NCBI RefSeq assembly: GCF_037138995.1
Contig: NZ_JBAXHI010000008.1
Coordinates: 67,742-131,741 of the forward strand
Source: Chlorohelix sp037138995
GTDB taxonomy: Bacteria > Chloroflexota > Chloroflexia > Chloroheliales > Chloroheliaceae
DNA: 64,000 nucleotides
Direction of reading: 5' to 3'
Made by a program: the position numbers and the translations under genes
The notes under the pieces: model-generated
Seen by the model: the letters and a program-made list of their open reading frames with translations, nothing else
The model's database searches: none
Told to the model about the DNA's origin: nothing
Shown here: piece by piece, positions 1 to 8,978 of the stretch
How positions within the stretch are numbered: the first letter of the stretch is position 1
How the letters are laid out: every line of letters starts with the position of its first letter

Positions 1-325
1 GGTTGCGTAGGCGAAAATCTGCCGATAAATCTATGATACGGGTATTGGGTGCTTGCTCGAATATTTCGGCGGCGCGTTCGGCGGAGGCATGATGGGGCAA
101 GCCTAGAAAGATAAAAGCGGCTTCCGCGGGGCGTTCGAGCTTTTCCTTGACGTTCAAGCCCAAGGGGGCGAGGTGTGGAAAGACGCTGCCGAGCGGTTGT
201 CCTGCCGCGCTACGTCCTTCCAGTTCCAGTAATTCCACCTGCGGGTGGCGCACCAATAGCCGTACCAGTTCGCTGCCGGTATAGCCCGTTACGCCGACTA
301 TCGAAACTTTGATTTTATTTTCCAT
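1..325 (-). CDS. argC: N-acetyl-gamma-glutamyl-phosphate reductase, N-terminal part (runs off left edge)
   Basis: This is the N-terminal 108 residues of ArgC, which reduces N-acetylglutamyl phosphate to the semialdehyde in arginine biosynthesis. The protein opens with a Rossmann motif, VSIVGVTGYTGSELVRLL, then RHPQVELLELEGRSAAGQ and FLGLPHHASAE, all characteristic of this family. The catalytic cysteine lies beyond the window edge. The ATG overlaps the last 11 bases of the short HAD fragment upstream, and the codons just before it (GGCAAA) offer only a weak ribosome-binding site, so translation may be coupled. argF, argH and argG lie about 50 kb away on the same strand, so the pathway is split over the chromosome. 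Confidence 0.93.
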   Translation of the reverse strand, partial: MENKIKVSIVGVTGYTGSELVRLLVRHPQVELLELEGRSAAGQPLGSVFPHLAPLGLNVKEKLERPAEAAFIFLGLPHHASAERAAEIFEQAPNTRIIDLSADFRLRN

Positions 326-491
326 TTTGCCTTTTCCCAAAAATAATATTACGAATCAGTGTAGCTAAGCTGAGCATAGGCGGATGAAAAGCCAAAGCCC
401 AATTGATTTTGCCGTTTTTGGCGGCTTTTTCAAAGCGAAGAACGCTATTTGCTACTACTCCATCTAAATCTATAAAAGCTATTTTAGCCAT
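315..491 (-). pseudogene. Truncated HAD-superfamily phosphatase, N-terminal fragment
   Basis: The 58-residue product starts MAKIAFIDLDGVVAN, which is HAD motif I (DxDGxxxN) at residues 8-15, where the two Asp residues are the nucleophile and acid/base. It then stops at about the position where a HAD phosphatase would enter its cap or core helices. Motifs II, III and IV are all absent, so it cannot be an active phosphatase alone. The stop codon overlaps the argC start by 11 bases. It sits directly upstream of argC and one base downstream of the flippase gene end. A truncated gene kept as an upstream translated leader for argC is one reading; simple decay is the other. Confidence 0.6.
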
Positions 492-492
492 A

Positions 493-3144
493 TCATTTTC
501 GAATTACCTTGCGTAGGTAGCGCATATCTTCCCCAGTGATTCCGCCAAATAGCGCCAATCCACCCAAAAACACCGCCATACCTACGATAATTGTAACAAA
601 GAAATTATTGAAGCCAAAGACCACCGTGATAAGCGTCAACGCCGCCATCATTACCAGAGTAGCGGCAGCAGGACGCGCCATCGTTTTAAAGAAGGGAATC
701 GGTGCAAATATTCGGCGCATTAGGATGGCGTAGATTACCAGCAAGGTTACTTCGGTGGCGATGGTCATGGCGCTGGCAGCTATATAGCCGAAGAAGGGGA
801 TGAAAATCAGGTTTCCGCCAATGTTTACTCCGGCGGTAATCAGAACGGCTATTGTAATATAACGTTGCTTGTCCAGCGCAATCAGTACATATTGAGTGAC
901 ACCGTTTATGTAGCTGAAGGGCAAGAACCAAATTAGGATTTGCAAGGCGATTGCGCCACCGGGCAGAAATTTGTCGCCGAACGCTGCGCCGATAAGGTCG
1001 TTAGCTACAAAAAGAGTCCCGGCTGAAATTGGCAAGCCTATGATAATCAATAGGCGCAAAGCTTCGGAATAAGCACGCATTAGGTTTTCCCGCGAGTCGC
1101 GGCTATAGGTGCTGAAAAGCGGGAACAACGCCAATGTGATGGCAGATGGGAAAATTAACAGCGCGTCAATAAACTTGTAACCGGAGTTATACAAACCGAC
1201 CTCTATATCGCCCCGGAAAGGAAAGAGCAAGAATACATCGCTTTTGAACATTATGCTGATGAGGAAGCCATTCAACATCAAGGGGAAGGCACTTTTTAGC
1301 ATAGCAGGTACAAGCGTACGCTCGAAGCCTTTGCGAATATCCGGTTTGATTACCTCACGGGTGAAAATAGTCCACAGCGAGGACATTGCTATTAGGTTGA
1401 CCGCAATCGAGGTGGCGGCAAGCCCAGCCACGCCCCAACCGATGAGCAATGTGCCTAGTCCAAGCGGTACTTTGATGATTGAGCCAAGAATCTGATTTGC
1501 CGCCAAATATTCAAACTTTTCGTTACCACGGAAAGCCGCCGAGAGCGTGCCGGAAACCGCGCTAGGCATCATGCCTACCATTAACAGGGCAACCGCCAGC
1601 GCTATATCCCCGGTCATTTCTCCGGTGAGGCTGAAGCCGCCCACCCACAGCATAGCGATAGGCAGCGACAGGGCGGAGAAACTCAGGCGCGTTACCAGCA
1701 TAGTGCTGAAATAGCGGTTGGTGTTGGCGGGGCTGCGGTCGCGGGCTATTTCGCGTGTGACCAGCGTTTCCAGCCCGAAATCTGCTAGCGTATTGAAAAA
1801 GAGCCAAGTAGTTACGGCGAAAGTATAACGCCCGTTACCTTCAGGACCGAGCAGACGCAGAGAGATAAAGGCGAAACCGAAATCTATAACCTTGCCCGCC
1901 AGTTGTGCAAACATAGGTGTAACGCTGTTTTTTACGATGCGCCGCAAGGGGTGGTCGCCCTCGTCCTCGCGATAGAAGCGCACCCAGCCTAGTACCAGCA
2001 GAATCATTGCCATGCTGGCAACCGAAAGGAAGGTGGCATATAGCCCTAGTGTAAAGGAGAGCGGATTGTAGCGTAGGCGCAAGGTTATTATACTCGTTTT
2101 GGAAGGCGGTTCGAGGCTGATTTTGCGCCAACCCTCCGAGGTACTTACCAACTTTGCTTCGCTGAATTTGTTCGGTTCGTCAGGGAGGCTGTATTGTGCT
2201 TGCCAACCGCTATCGTACTGCTCTGGAACTGTCATTTCAATGCTGCGGGACGTGCCAGAGTCTATTTGCAGGGTGTAGCGCAAGTCGGTTTCGCTCACTT
2301 GCCGAAGACCCAATAGAGTTGCGCCCTTTATTTGCGGTTCGAGTTTGGTAGGAGCGCTGTAATTGAGGGGTTGGTAAGCTAGGCGTGGGAATAGTTGGGG
2401 ACCTGCCAGCCCCAGCGCCAAAGCCAACACGATTATTGCCCACAGCAAGCCGCCAAAAATCGCTTTGCTTTTCCATTTGCCTGACTTAGCTTGAGCCAAT
2501 ATTAGCCATAGGCTTACCCCACCCAATAGGACAAGTGAAAGGCTAGTTTCTACCGCCAACGTTATAAAGCCAAGCGCCAACCCTAGACCCAACATTTTTA
2601 TATAACGGCGAGAGCAAAGAGGCAGCCAGATAGACAGCGGTAGCCATGCCATTGCTGCCATATAGTCCGGGCGTAAAGCGGGTAATCCCACCAGAATCAG
2701 CGCGAACCCGGCTAACGTCCCAATGATACGCCCTGTTTTGCTCGGTATCCGCTTCGCCAATAGCCCGATTCCTACCAGCGCGATCCACAGATGGAAGGCG
2801 GTGAATAGTAATATATTCAAGTTTACATAATATAATACAGAAAAGGGATATAACATTGGAGCGGAACTGGATGCCAGCAGCGGGTGATTGTTGTACCATA
2901 ACGGGGGTTGGCGTTCAAGCAAGAGGGAGCGGGCAGCGTCCCAATCATTTAGGAAAGTGGCATCTACCGCCTGTGTAGGTATTACGGCAACACTCATAAC
3001 ATTTTGGGAAGAGATTAGACCGGGAAGGCAGGCGATAAATGCGAGTAATAAAAGCGCCAACGCCAGAAAAATACTGCGCTTTGAATAATAGCGAGTCGTG
3101 GTGGGGGTTATATTATTCTTGCCGGGTGGAGTATGAGTTTGCAC
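493..3144 (-). CDS. Fusion of YfhO-like membrane region and Wzx/MATE-type polysaccharide flippase
   Basis: The 883-residue polytopic membrane protein has two recognisable parts. Residues 1-390 carry a first membrane segment near 25-45, a loop with WYNNHPLL, several more helices, and a soluble module around 270-350 ending QYDSGW...RLRYNPLSFTLGLYAT. That ending is typical of the C-terminal part of YfhO-type putative lipid-linked sugar transferases. Residues 405-883 form an oligosaccharide flippase: RLLGPEGNGRYTFAVTTW, then about 12 helices, with NSGYKFIDALLIFPSAI and FGYIAASAMTIATEVTLLVIY. The fusion would join a sugar-lipid modifying membrane domain to the export flippase. The YfhO part looks shorter than stand-alone members. 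It follows the 104-residue gene by one base, so the two are co-transcribed. Confidence 0.75.
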   Translation of the reverse strand: MQTHTPPGKNNITPTTTRYYSKRSIFLALALLLLAFIACLPGLISSQNVMSVAVIPTQAVDATFLNDWDAARSLLLERQPPLWYNNHPLLASSSAPMLYPFSVLYYVNLNILLFTAFHLWIALVGIGLLAKRIPSKTGRIIGTLAGFALILVGLPALRPDYMAAMAWLPLSIWLPLCSRRYIKMLGLGLALGFITLAVETSLSLVLLGGVSLWLILAQAKSGKWKSKAIFGGLLWAIIVLALALGLAGPQLFPRLAYQPLNYSAPTKLEPQIKGATLLGLRQVSETDLRYTLQIDSGTSRSIEMTVPEQYDSGWQAQYSLPDEPNKFSEAKLVSTSEGWRKISLEPPSKTSIITLRLRYNPLSFTLGLYATFLSVASMAMILLVLGWVRFYREDEGDHPLRRIVKNSVTPMFAQLAGKVIDFGFAFISLRLLGPEGNGRYTFAVTTWLFFNTLADFGLETLVTREIARDRSPANTNRYFSTMLVTRLSFSALSLPIAMLWVGGFSLTGEMTGDIALAVALLMVGMMPSAVSGTLSAAFRGNEKFEYLAANQILGSIIKVPLGLGTLLIGWGVAGLAATSIAVNLIAMSSLWTIFTREVIKPDIRKGFERTLVPAMLKSAFPLMLNGFLISIMFKSDVFLLFPFRGDIEVGLYNSGYKFIDALLIFPSAITLALFPLFSTYSRDSRENLMRAYSEALRLLIIIGLPISAGTLFVANDLIGAAFGDKFLPGGAIALQILIWFLPFSYINGVTQYVLIALDKQRYITIAVLITAGVNIGGNLIFIPFFGYIAASAMTIATEVTLLVIYAILMRRIFAPIPFFKTMARPAAATLVMMAALTLITVVFGFNNFFVTIIVGMAVFLGGLALFGGITGEDMRYLRKVIRK

Positions 3145-3145
3145 C

Positions 3146-3460
3146 CTATGGCTGGAAGCCCCGACTCTCTCGCAGGAACTTTACAGCTTCCGCGATTTCG
3201 TTTTCACCTTTGGCTTCGTCACGGCGACCAAGGAACCAACGTACCACCAACAGAACTACCAACACTTTTAGCAGATTTGGTAATTGGGTGAATTTATCCC
3301 GCTGGCTTGCACTGTAGCGAGCAAAACCCAGCGATGTTCGCGGTTTTTTGGCGGCGGCTTCCCGTTCACTCTGTTTTTTGACAGCTTGCTTATCCAGCGT
3401 TTTGATAGCTTTCTGCCCGGCTGCCAGAGTCTTTGTATCTAATTTAACTGATTTTGCCAT
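3146..3460 (-). CDS. Small basic protein with one membrane segment
   Basis: I do not recognise this 104-residue protein. Residues 1-45 are highly charged and lysine-rich, with a helical pattern (KAIKTLDKQAVKKQSEREAA). Residues 62-76 (LPNLLKVLVVLLVVRWFL) form one membrane or membrane-surface helix, and the tail is acidic to neutral. The stop codon is one base before the start of the flippase gene, so the two are almost certainly one transcriptional unit. A ribosome-binding site AGGAAAG lies about nine bases upstream of the ATG. It may be a small accessory subunit of the flippase, but that is only inferred from position. Confidence 0.6.
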   Translation of the reverse strand: MAKSVKLDTKTLAAGQKAIKTLDKQAVKKQSEREAAAKKPRTSLGFARYSASQRDKFTQLPNLLKVLVVLLVVRWFLGRRDEAKGENEIAEAVKFLRESRGFQP

Positions 3461-3556
3461 AAGATTCTTTCCTGTTGCACGGTTAACAGATAAGGTATCT
3501 TAGCATTTTAAATAGCAGGGCGCAAACGAGCTAAAGCTTATTGGACTGTGAGGAAC

Positions 3557-3590
3557 GCTCAAAGTCGGTAACTGATGCTCGACTTTGAGC
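3557..3590. terminator. Perfect 11-bp hairpin downstream of the malic enzyme gene
   Basis: GCTCAAAGTCG and CGACTTTGAGC are perfectly complementary arms around a 12-base loop. The hairpin lies 16 bases after the malic enzyme stop on the minus strand. No run of T follows on either strand, so it may be a processing or stabilising hairpin or a factor-dependent terminator rather than an intrinsic one. Confidence 0.55.
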
Positions 3591-3605
3591 TATTAGAGAA
3601 GCGAT

Positions 3606-5063
3606 TTATACGGAAGTGGGTAAAGGTGCAACCGGATTACCGGAACCGGCTTTGCGGTCACGGCGTGCCACGCCTGTTTCGTAGGCAGCATCAATCACCG
3701 CTTTAGCCACACTTACGCCCACCCTGCGATCAAAGACGCTGGGTATGATATAGTCGGGACCTAGCTCATCATCGCTAATAATTGATTGAATAGCGCGTGC
3801 TGCCGCCAATTTCATCTGGTCATTAATCTTGATGGCTCGGCAATCCAACGCGCCTCGAAATATACCGGGGAAGCACAGCACATTGTTAATCTGGTTGGGG
3901 TAGTCGCTGCGTCCGGTTGCCATAACTGCCACATAGGGTGCGGCATCCTCAGGCTGGATTTCGGGAGTTGGGTTGGCAAGGGCGAACACAATCGGGTCGT
4001 GTCCCATCTGCTTGAGATGTTCAACAGTGACAGTACCGGGACCGCTCAAGCCTAGGAACACATCTGCGCCTTTCATGGCATCCATTAAAACGCCGCGTTC
4101 GCCTTCAAAGTTAGTATGTTCAGCGTACCATTCTTTGGCAACATTCATATCTTCGACGCGCCCCTTATAAACTGCGCCGCGTCGGTCACAACCAATGATA
4201 TGCTGTACCCCTGCTGCCATCAGGATTTTGCTGCAAGCTACTCCGGCAGCGCCAATCCCGTTTACCACTACTTTTATCTCGCCGATATTCTTGTTTACGA
4301 CTTTAAGGGCGTTTAAAAGGGCAGCTAACACCACTACCGCTGTACCATGCTGGTCATCGTGCATTACCGGAATATCGAGTTCATTAATCAGCCGCTCCTC
4401 GATTTCAAAACAACGTGGGGCAGATATATCTTCGAGGTTGATACCGCCAAAAGTCGGTGCTATGGCTTTTACAGTCTGGATTATCTCTTCGGTGTTTTGG
4501 GTTGAGAGGCAGATTGGGAAAGCGTCCACCTGACCAAATTCTTTGAAGAGCATGGCTTTGCCTTCCATAACGGGCATTGCCGCTTCGGGTCCGATATTGC
4601 CAAGACCCAAAACCGCAGTGCCATCGGAGATAACCGCTACGGTGTTGCCCTTGATGGTTAGAGAATAGACCTTGCTCTTATCCTCGGCGATGGCGTTGCA
4701 AACCCGCGCGACACCGGGGGTATAAGCCATGCTCAACTGGTCACGGGTTTTAAGCGGGATTTTAGAGTTAACCGAAATTTTTCCGCCAAGGTGAAGAAGA
4801 AAAGTGCGGTCGCTGACATTAATAATATTTACATCCTCAATGGCAGCAACATTTGAAGAAATTTCATCGGCGTGCTGCTCAGAGCCAGCCGCTACCGTAA
4901 TATCACGAACCATTTTGTCACGGCTTGCCTGTACTATATCAATTGCGCCGAGGTCTCCACCGGAGTTGGCGATGGCAGCCATTACCTGACTCAACATCCC
5001 TACCCGGTTAGGGATTTCAATTCGCAGCGTAAAACTGTAACTGGCATTCGGGGTGATATTCAT
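3606..5063 (-). CDS. ACT-domain NAD(P)-dependent malic enzyme
   Basis: The 485-residue protein oxidatively decarboxylates malate to pyruvate. Residues 9-80 form an N-terminal ACT domain (RIEIPNRVGMLSQVMAAIAN), a small-ligand sensor found in a subset of bacterial malic enzymes. The catalytic part follows: SMAYTPGVARVCNAI, the Tyr/Lys region KGNTVAVISDGTAVLGLGNI, the metal-binding stretch GINLEDISAPRCFEIEERL, HDDQHGTAVV, and the NAD(P) Rossmann motif VVNGIGAAGVACSKIL. It lacks the C-terminal phosphotransacetylase domain of MaeB, as is usual for the short bacterial form. The ATG has AGGTGCG upstream. It is divergent from glutamate dehydrogenase; together they link malate/pyruvate to glutamate metabolism. 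Confidence 0.92.
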   Translation of the reverse strand: MNITPNASYSFTLRIEIPNRVGMLSQVMAAIANSGGDLGAIDIVQASRDKMVRDITVAAGSEQHADEISSNVAAIEDVNIINVSDRTFLLHLGGKISVNSKIPLKTRDQLSMAYTPGVARVCNAIAEDKSKVYSLTIKGNTVAVISDGTAVLGLGNIGPEAAMPVMEGKAMLFKEFGQVDAFPICLSTQNTEEIIQTVKAIAPTFGGINLEDISAPRCFEIEERLINELDIPVMHDDQHGTAVVVLAALLNALKVVNKNIGEIKVVVNGIGAAGVACSKILMAAGVQHIIGCDRRGAVYKGRVEDMNVAKEWYAEHTNFEGERGVLMDAMKGADVFLGLSGPGTVTVEHLKQMGHDPIVFALANPTPEIQPEDAAPYVAVMATGRSDYPNQINNVLCFPGIFRGALDCRAIKINDQMKLAAARAIQSIISDDELGPDYIIPSVFDRRVGVSVAKAVIDAAYETGVARRDRKAGSGNPVAPLPTSV

Positions 5064-5206
5064 TTTTTCGCACCTGTAAAAGAATAATGAGGTTAAGAGA
5101 ACTTCGCTTCACTTCATCGTGGATTAATCAAGATTATATCATACACTAGGAAAGTGTGAATAACGTAAATAAAAGTTCAAATAAAGTTAAAGCGATAAAT
5201 TTCGTC

Positions 5207-5247
5207 TTGATTTGGGTTTGGGCAATATGCTAAAATAAATTGCATAT
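5207..5247 (+). promoter_or_regulatory. Promoter with flanking inverted repeat upstream of gdhA
   Basis: A -35 box TTGATT (5207-5212) and an extended -10 element TGcTAAAAT (-10 at 5231-5236) are separated by 18 bases. The arms ATATGC (5225-5230) and GCATAT (5242-5247) flank the -10 box and the likely start site, where a repressor could sit. The leader to the ATG at 5285 is about 40 bases. Confidence 0.55.
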
Positions 5248-5284
5248 ATTTTGTGCAAGATGTACATAAAATGGAGGGAATGTG

Positions 5285-6643
5285 ATGACTCTCGCAGCAA
5301 ACCGCCTCAACGGTGAGGCAGCGGCAATGTCGCCTGCTAAGGAGACGCTACCATCGTATTCAAATGAAATAATTATAGTAAAAGAAACTGTCAAAGCTCG
5401 CTCACCTTACGAGATAGCGCAAGAACAGTTTTTTTATGCGGCAGATAAACTGTGTTTGGATGATGGATTGCGGGAAATACTGTCAGTACCGCAACGAGAA
5501 TTAAAGGTTAATTTTCCAGTACGTTTGGACGATGGGCGTATCAAAGTGTTTACCGGCTATCGGGTGCATCATAATAATGCTCGGGGACCGGTTAAGGGCG
5601 GGATTCGATACCATCCTAACGTTTCTATGGATGAAGTGCGTGCGCTTGCAATGTGGATGACGTGGAAATGCGCGGTGGTCAATCTACCATATGGTGGAGC
5701 AAAGGGCGGCGTGGTGATAGATGCCACTCAATATTCACAACGTGAACTGGAAAGATTGACTCGCCGTTTTACAACAGAAATCTCTATATTAATCGGACCT
5801 GAAACCGATATTCCCGCTCCTGATGTGGCGACAAACCCGCAAACTATGGCGTGGATTATGGATACTTACTCGATGCACCATGGAAGAGGTATCACCGGGG
5901 TGGTTACAGGCAAACCGATTGTTGCAGGCGGTTCGCTGGGGCGCGTGGAAGCGACTGGACGAGGGGTTAGCGTATCGGCGCGGGAAGCGGCAAAAACAAT
6001 AAATCTGTCTCTTCCAGCTACTAGGGTGGTGGTGCAGGGCTTTGGTAATGTCGGCTCGGTTTCGGCACGCCTAATGCATGAGATGGGTTGCAAGGTAGTT
6101 GCGGTTAGTGATGTTTATGCTGGTCTCTATAACCCGAAAGGCATAGATATTCCGGCGCTACTCGAATATACCCGTACCACCCCGAATAATACAATATTGG
6201 GTTATCCTGAAGCTGATGCTATTTCAAACCTTGAAGTCTTGACCTTACCTTGCGATATTCTAATACCGGCAGCGCTTGAGAATCAACTGACCGCGCAAAA
6301 TGCCAATGCGGTACAAGCGAAACTAATAGTAGAAGGCGCGAACGGACCCACTACCCCTGAAGCGGATCACATTTTCCGGGATAGGGGAATCTTACTGGTT
6401 CCAGATATTTTAGCCAATGCGGGTGGCGTGACGGTTAGTTACTTTGAGTGGGTGCAAGACCGACAGGCTTTCTTCTGGACGGAAGAGGAAATTAACCGAA
6501 AATTGGTTGATGTGATGGCAAATAGTTTTGCACAGGTACATAGCATTTCGCAGCGCGAGAAAACCGATATGCGTACAGCGGCTTATTTGCTGGCAATAGG
6601 GCGCGTGGCGGATGCTACCAGCATACGTGGAATTTATCCCTAA
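5285..6643 (+). CDS. gdhA: Glutamate dehydrogenase (Glu/Leu/Phe/Val dehydrogenase family)
   Basis: The enzyme interconverts glutamate with 2-oxoglutarate and ammonia using NAD(P). The 452-residue protein shows the dimerisation domain with VHHNNARGPVKGGIRYHP, the catalytic lysine region NLPYGGAKGGVVID, and the nucleotide-binding motif VVVQGFGNVGSVSARLMHE. The substrate-side motif VEGANGPTTPEAD and NAGGVTVSYFEWVQD follow. The C-terminus matches the usual length for hexameric bacterial and archaeal forms. The N-terminal 40 residues are an extra, poorly conserved stretch. GGAGGG at 5273-5278 is six bases from ATG 5285 but only three from the in-frame GTG at 5282, so the ATG is preferred. Confidence 0.93.
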   Translation: MTLAANRLNGEAAAMSPAKETLPSYSNEIIIVKETVKARSPYEIAQEQFFYAADKLCLDDGLREILSVPQRELKVNFPVRLDDGRIKVFTGYRVHHNNARGPVKGGIRYHPNVSMDEVRALAMWMTWKCAVVNLPYGGAKGGVVIDATQYSQRELERLTRRFTTEISILIGPETDIPAPDVATNPQTMAWIMDTYSMHHGRGITGVVTGKPIVAGGSLGRVEATGRGVSVSAREAAKTINLSLPATRVVVQGFGNVGSVSARLMHEMGCKVVAVSDVYAGLYNPKGIDIPALLEYTRTTPNNTILGYPEADAISNLEVLTLPCDILIPAALENQLTAQNANAVQAKLIVEGANGPTTPEADHIFRDRGILLVPDILANAGGVTVSYFEWVQDRQAFFWTEEEINRKLVDVMANSFAQVHSISQREKTDMRTAAYLLAIGRVADATSIRGIYP

Positions 6644-6670
6644 TATTGATTACGCAGTTTTTTGTGGCGC

Positions 6671-6703
6671 AAAGCGACGGGTGTAAAGCTCGTCGCTTTT
6701 ATA
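6671..6703 (+). terminator. Intrinsic terminator after gdhA
   Basis: AAAGCGACG and CGTCGCTTT form a 9-bp stem with an 11-base loop. It is followed by a short T stretch, 28 bases after the gdhA stop. Confidence 0.6.
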
Positions 6704-6731
6704 AGCCGAAACAAAGTAAAGTAGGCAAAGG

Positions 6732-7010
6732 CTAGGCTACTTCATTTTCTAACAATAATATTGGCATGTTGGTAGAGCTATCGGTTTGTAAAATACCGCT
6801 CAACAGCTTCATGTCATCTTGGCTCTTTTGAAGCTCCCCCATTATTTTAAGCAGTTCGACTTTAAGTAAATCAAAGTCTTCGGGAGTCATATTACGAACT
6901 GAACCACATAACTCTAGTGTAAGTGATGCTGTGAGCAGATAATTTGCAATCTCATGATTATAGTGGCGCAACCGTTGTACAACATTTTGCGCTACAGAAT
7001 TTTTATTCAT
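6732..7010 (-). CDS. Small helical protein, possible histidine-phosphotransfer-like fold
   Basis: The 92-residue protein is almost entirely helical by pattern, with no membrane segment. Residues 12-34 (QRLRHYNHEIANYLLTASL) resemble an H-box, in which a histidine begins a helix of a DHp domain: RHxxHEIxNxL. A second helix, DFDLLKVELLKIMGELQKSQDDMKLLSGIL, would give the antiparallel hairpin of such a dimerisation domain. There is no ATPase domain. This is a guess from pattern alone. The gene stands alone between convergent gdhA and a 400-base AT-rich spacer upstream. Confidence 0.5.
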   Translation of the reverse strand: MNKNSVAQNVVQRLRHYNHEIANYLLTASLTLELCGSVRNMTPEDFDLLKVELLKIMGELQKSQDDMKLLSGILQTDSSTNMPILLLENEVA

Positions 7011-7410
7011 TGTTCTGACCTCAATGCAAAATAGTAAGGATACCTTTAAAAGCTATTTACTTTTAACAGATCCATTTTACCAGTTGCACCCTATATCAAT
7101 AAATATATTTTAATATAATTAATGTTAACCTGCTATGAGAACATGGTCATAGGAATTAAGTACTAGAAAAATTATTTTCGGGTAAAATTCTCATATATAT
7201 TTATTCATATTGATTTTACAAATGGAATTTAAAAAAATAAAGGATAGAATTTCCAACAACTTTTTACTTTGGAAGATTCGCTAGAATTGTTGCTCCGCCT
7301 GTTCAAAATACTATAGGTGTAAATTGCACATGGGGATAAGTTTAGTCTGAAGGGTAGCGAATATAAAGCGTTGGACGAGAGCAAGGCAACGGGTTTCGGA
7401 GTTTTAAGAA
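7011..7410. other. AT-rich intergenic spacer, no gene recognised
   Basis: This 400-base spacer is markedly AT-rich, especially 7090-7250. It contains only very short reading frames without ribosome-binding sites (for example about 20 codons from 7222). It must hold the promoter of the 92-residue gene and the 3' region of cca. I see no tRNA, CRISPR repeat or clear terminator in it. Confidence 0.5.
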
Positions 7411-8970
7411 TCAGCCGTTCAAAAGGCGACGCGCCAATTCCAGCGCTTCTTCTGTGGTGCTGATTTCGCCTACTGCTTGGCTTTCTTCGATTTCACGTAA
7501 GATTTTGCCAAGCTGCGGTCCCGGTGTCAGCTTCAGTTCCTGCATTAATGAATGTCCGTCCAGCAGGCGCGGCTTATCTACCAACTTTTCCTCAACCGGT
7601 CCCAGATATTTACGAGAAAGCCTGTCGGTAAAATGCAGGTGATGATTCCAGCTTTTTAGCTGTCGCGCCTGTGCAATCCGGGGACCGACTACTGCCGCAT
7701 GGTCTGCAAGCGAGAGCGGCATCATTTCAATTTGTACCGGGTTGGTATCCTTGAGAAAACGAAAGATGGCACGGTTGCTGACTCCACTGCCGCTTTTCAC
7801 ATCGTAATTGGCTTTTAGCATTCCTATACGCATATGGTTGTCTACCATTGTGGTGATGCCTTCAACCATCTGGCGGCTGAAATGAAATCGCTCAAGGATG
7901 GTGCGTGCCATTTGCGCCCCTACCTGCGCGTGATGGTAGAAGTGGATTTCGCCATCGCTATCCACGTTACGGGTGCGAGGTTTGCCGACATCATGGAGTA
8001 GCGCACTCCATAGCAGCCACAGGAATCGTTCTTGCTCTCGTCCGTGAAGTTGCGCCAAAATTTCTGACCAGTGTGCAATATAATTTTCAGGACGCTCCGC
8101 CATTATCATTTCATCGGCGCTTTGTCCGCGATAATTAGGACGCACCAACCATTCCACCCGGTCAACCGTTACCAAGCTGTGATTCCAGACATCGTAATAG
8201 TGGGCGTTCATTTGGATATTGCCTTTGCCCTCGCCTAGTTCGGGGATGAGCAGCGAGAGCAATCCGCATGAGTCGAGCAGACGTAGGCTCTCGATTACGC
8301 CGCCTGCTAGCAAGATTTTGTTCAGTTCTGTCGCGCAGCGTTCGCCAGCTGACTGTTTGATGAGAGGGGCGTTGCGCCGGAAGATTTCAAGCGCATCTGC
8401 GGTAAGTTGCCAATCTACACCGGAACTGGATAGCTGCGCCTTGAGGCGGATTCCCCTTAACATACGCAAAGGGTCACTAATGATGTTTGCTTCGCGGATG
8501 GGGCGAATCAGACGCGCTTTTATATCTGCCAGACCGCCGCACAGGTCAATTACGGTTGCCTCCAACCCATGCTCTAGGAAATCGGGCAGCGCAATAGCAA
8601 GGGCGTTTAGGGTGAAATCGCGCCGTAGCAAATCGGCAGTGATGTCATTTTGCTGAAGGGCGGCAAAATCGAAGTAGAAATGTTCATCGCCTGATTTAAA
8701 GACGATGCGTGCCACGCCATTCTCGGTATCGAGCGGGAAATAGGAGATTTGCCAGCCTGAAAGGTGTGCTTGGATGGCGTTGGAGAACCGACGCGCCATT
8801 GCCAGTGCTTCAGCAGGAGTGCCGCTGACCGCTAAATCAACATCATCCGCCGGACGAGATAGCAGGGCATCGCGCACCCACCCGCCCACCAACCAAAGCG
8901 AGTCTGAATCAAACAGCTTGGCGGCTATTTCCAGCGCGGCTTTTTGCGGTTTAGAAAGAGGGTTGCACAT
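7411..8970 (-). CDS. cca: CCA tRNA nucleotidyltransferase / poly(A) polymerase-head protein with HD domain
   Basis: The protein belongs to the class II nucleotidyltransferases that add or repair the 3' CCA of tRNA. Near residue 25 the motif LWLVGGWVRDALLSRP and then DDVDLAVSG supply the GGxVRD helix and the catalytic DxD carboxylates. RRDFTLNALAIAL and DPLRMLRGIRL are the further head and neck motifs. From about residue 300 an HD domain follows (LLHDVGKPRTR, then HAQVGAQMARTIL and VDNHMRIG), giving possible 2',3'-cyclic phosphodiesterase activity. At 519 residues it is the long bacterial form. It begins eight bases after the stop of the upstream membrane protein, so the two form an operon. 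Confidence 0.88.
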   Translation of the reverse strand: MCNPLSKPQKAALEIAAKLFDSDSLWLVGGWVRDALLSRPADDVDLAVSGTPAEALAMARRFSNAIQAHLSGWQISYFPLDTENGVARIVFKSGDEHFYFDFAALQQNDITADLLRRDFTLNALAIALPDFLEHGLEATVIDLCGGLADIKARLIRPIREANIISDPLRMLRGIRLKAQLSSSGVDWQLTADALEIFRRNAPLIKQSAGERCATELNKILLAGGVIESLRLLDSCGLLSLLIPELGEGKGNIQMNAHYYDVWNHSLVTVDRVEWLVRPNYRGQSADEMIMAERPENYIAHWSEILAQLHGREQERFLWLLWSALLHDVGKPRTRNVDSDGEIHFYHHAQVGAQMARTILERFHFSRQMVEGITTMVDNHMRIGMLKANYDVKSGSGVSNRAIFRFLKDTNPVQIEMMPLSLADHAAVVGPRIAQARQLKSWNHHLHFTDRLSRKYLGPVEEKLVDKPRLLDGHSLMQELKLTPGPQLGKILREIEESQAVGEISTTEEALELARRLLNG

Positions 8971-8978
8971 AATTTTTC

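Noticed and set aside
5143..5157. ACACT/AGTGT inverted repeat between malic enzyme and gdhA
   Set aside because: Only 5-bp arms in AT-rich DNA; not distinguishable from chance.
7222..7340. Short plus-strand frames in the spacer upstream of the 92-residue gene
   Set aside because: The frames are 20-30 codons without ribosome-binding sites and no similarity that I can recognise.
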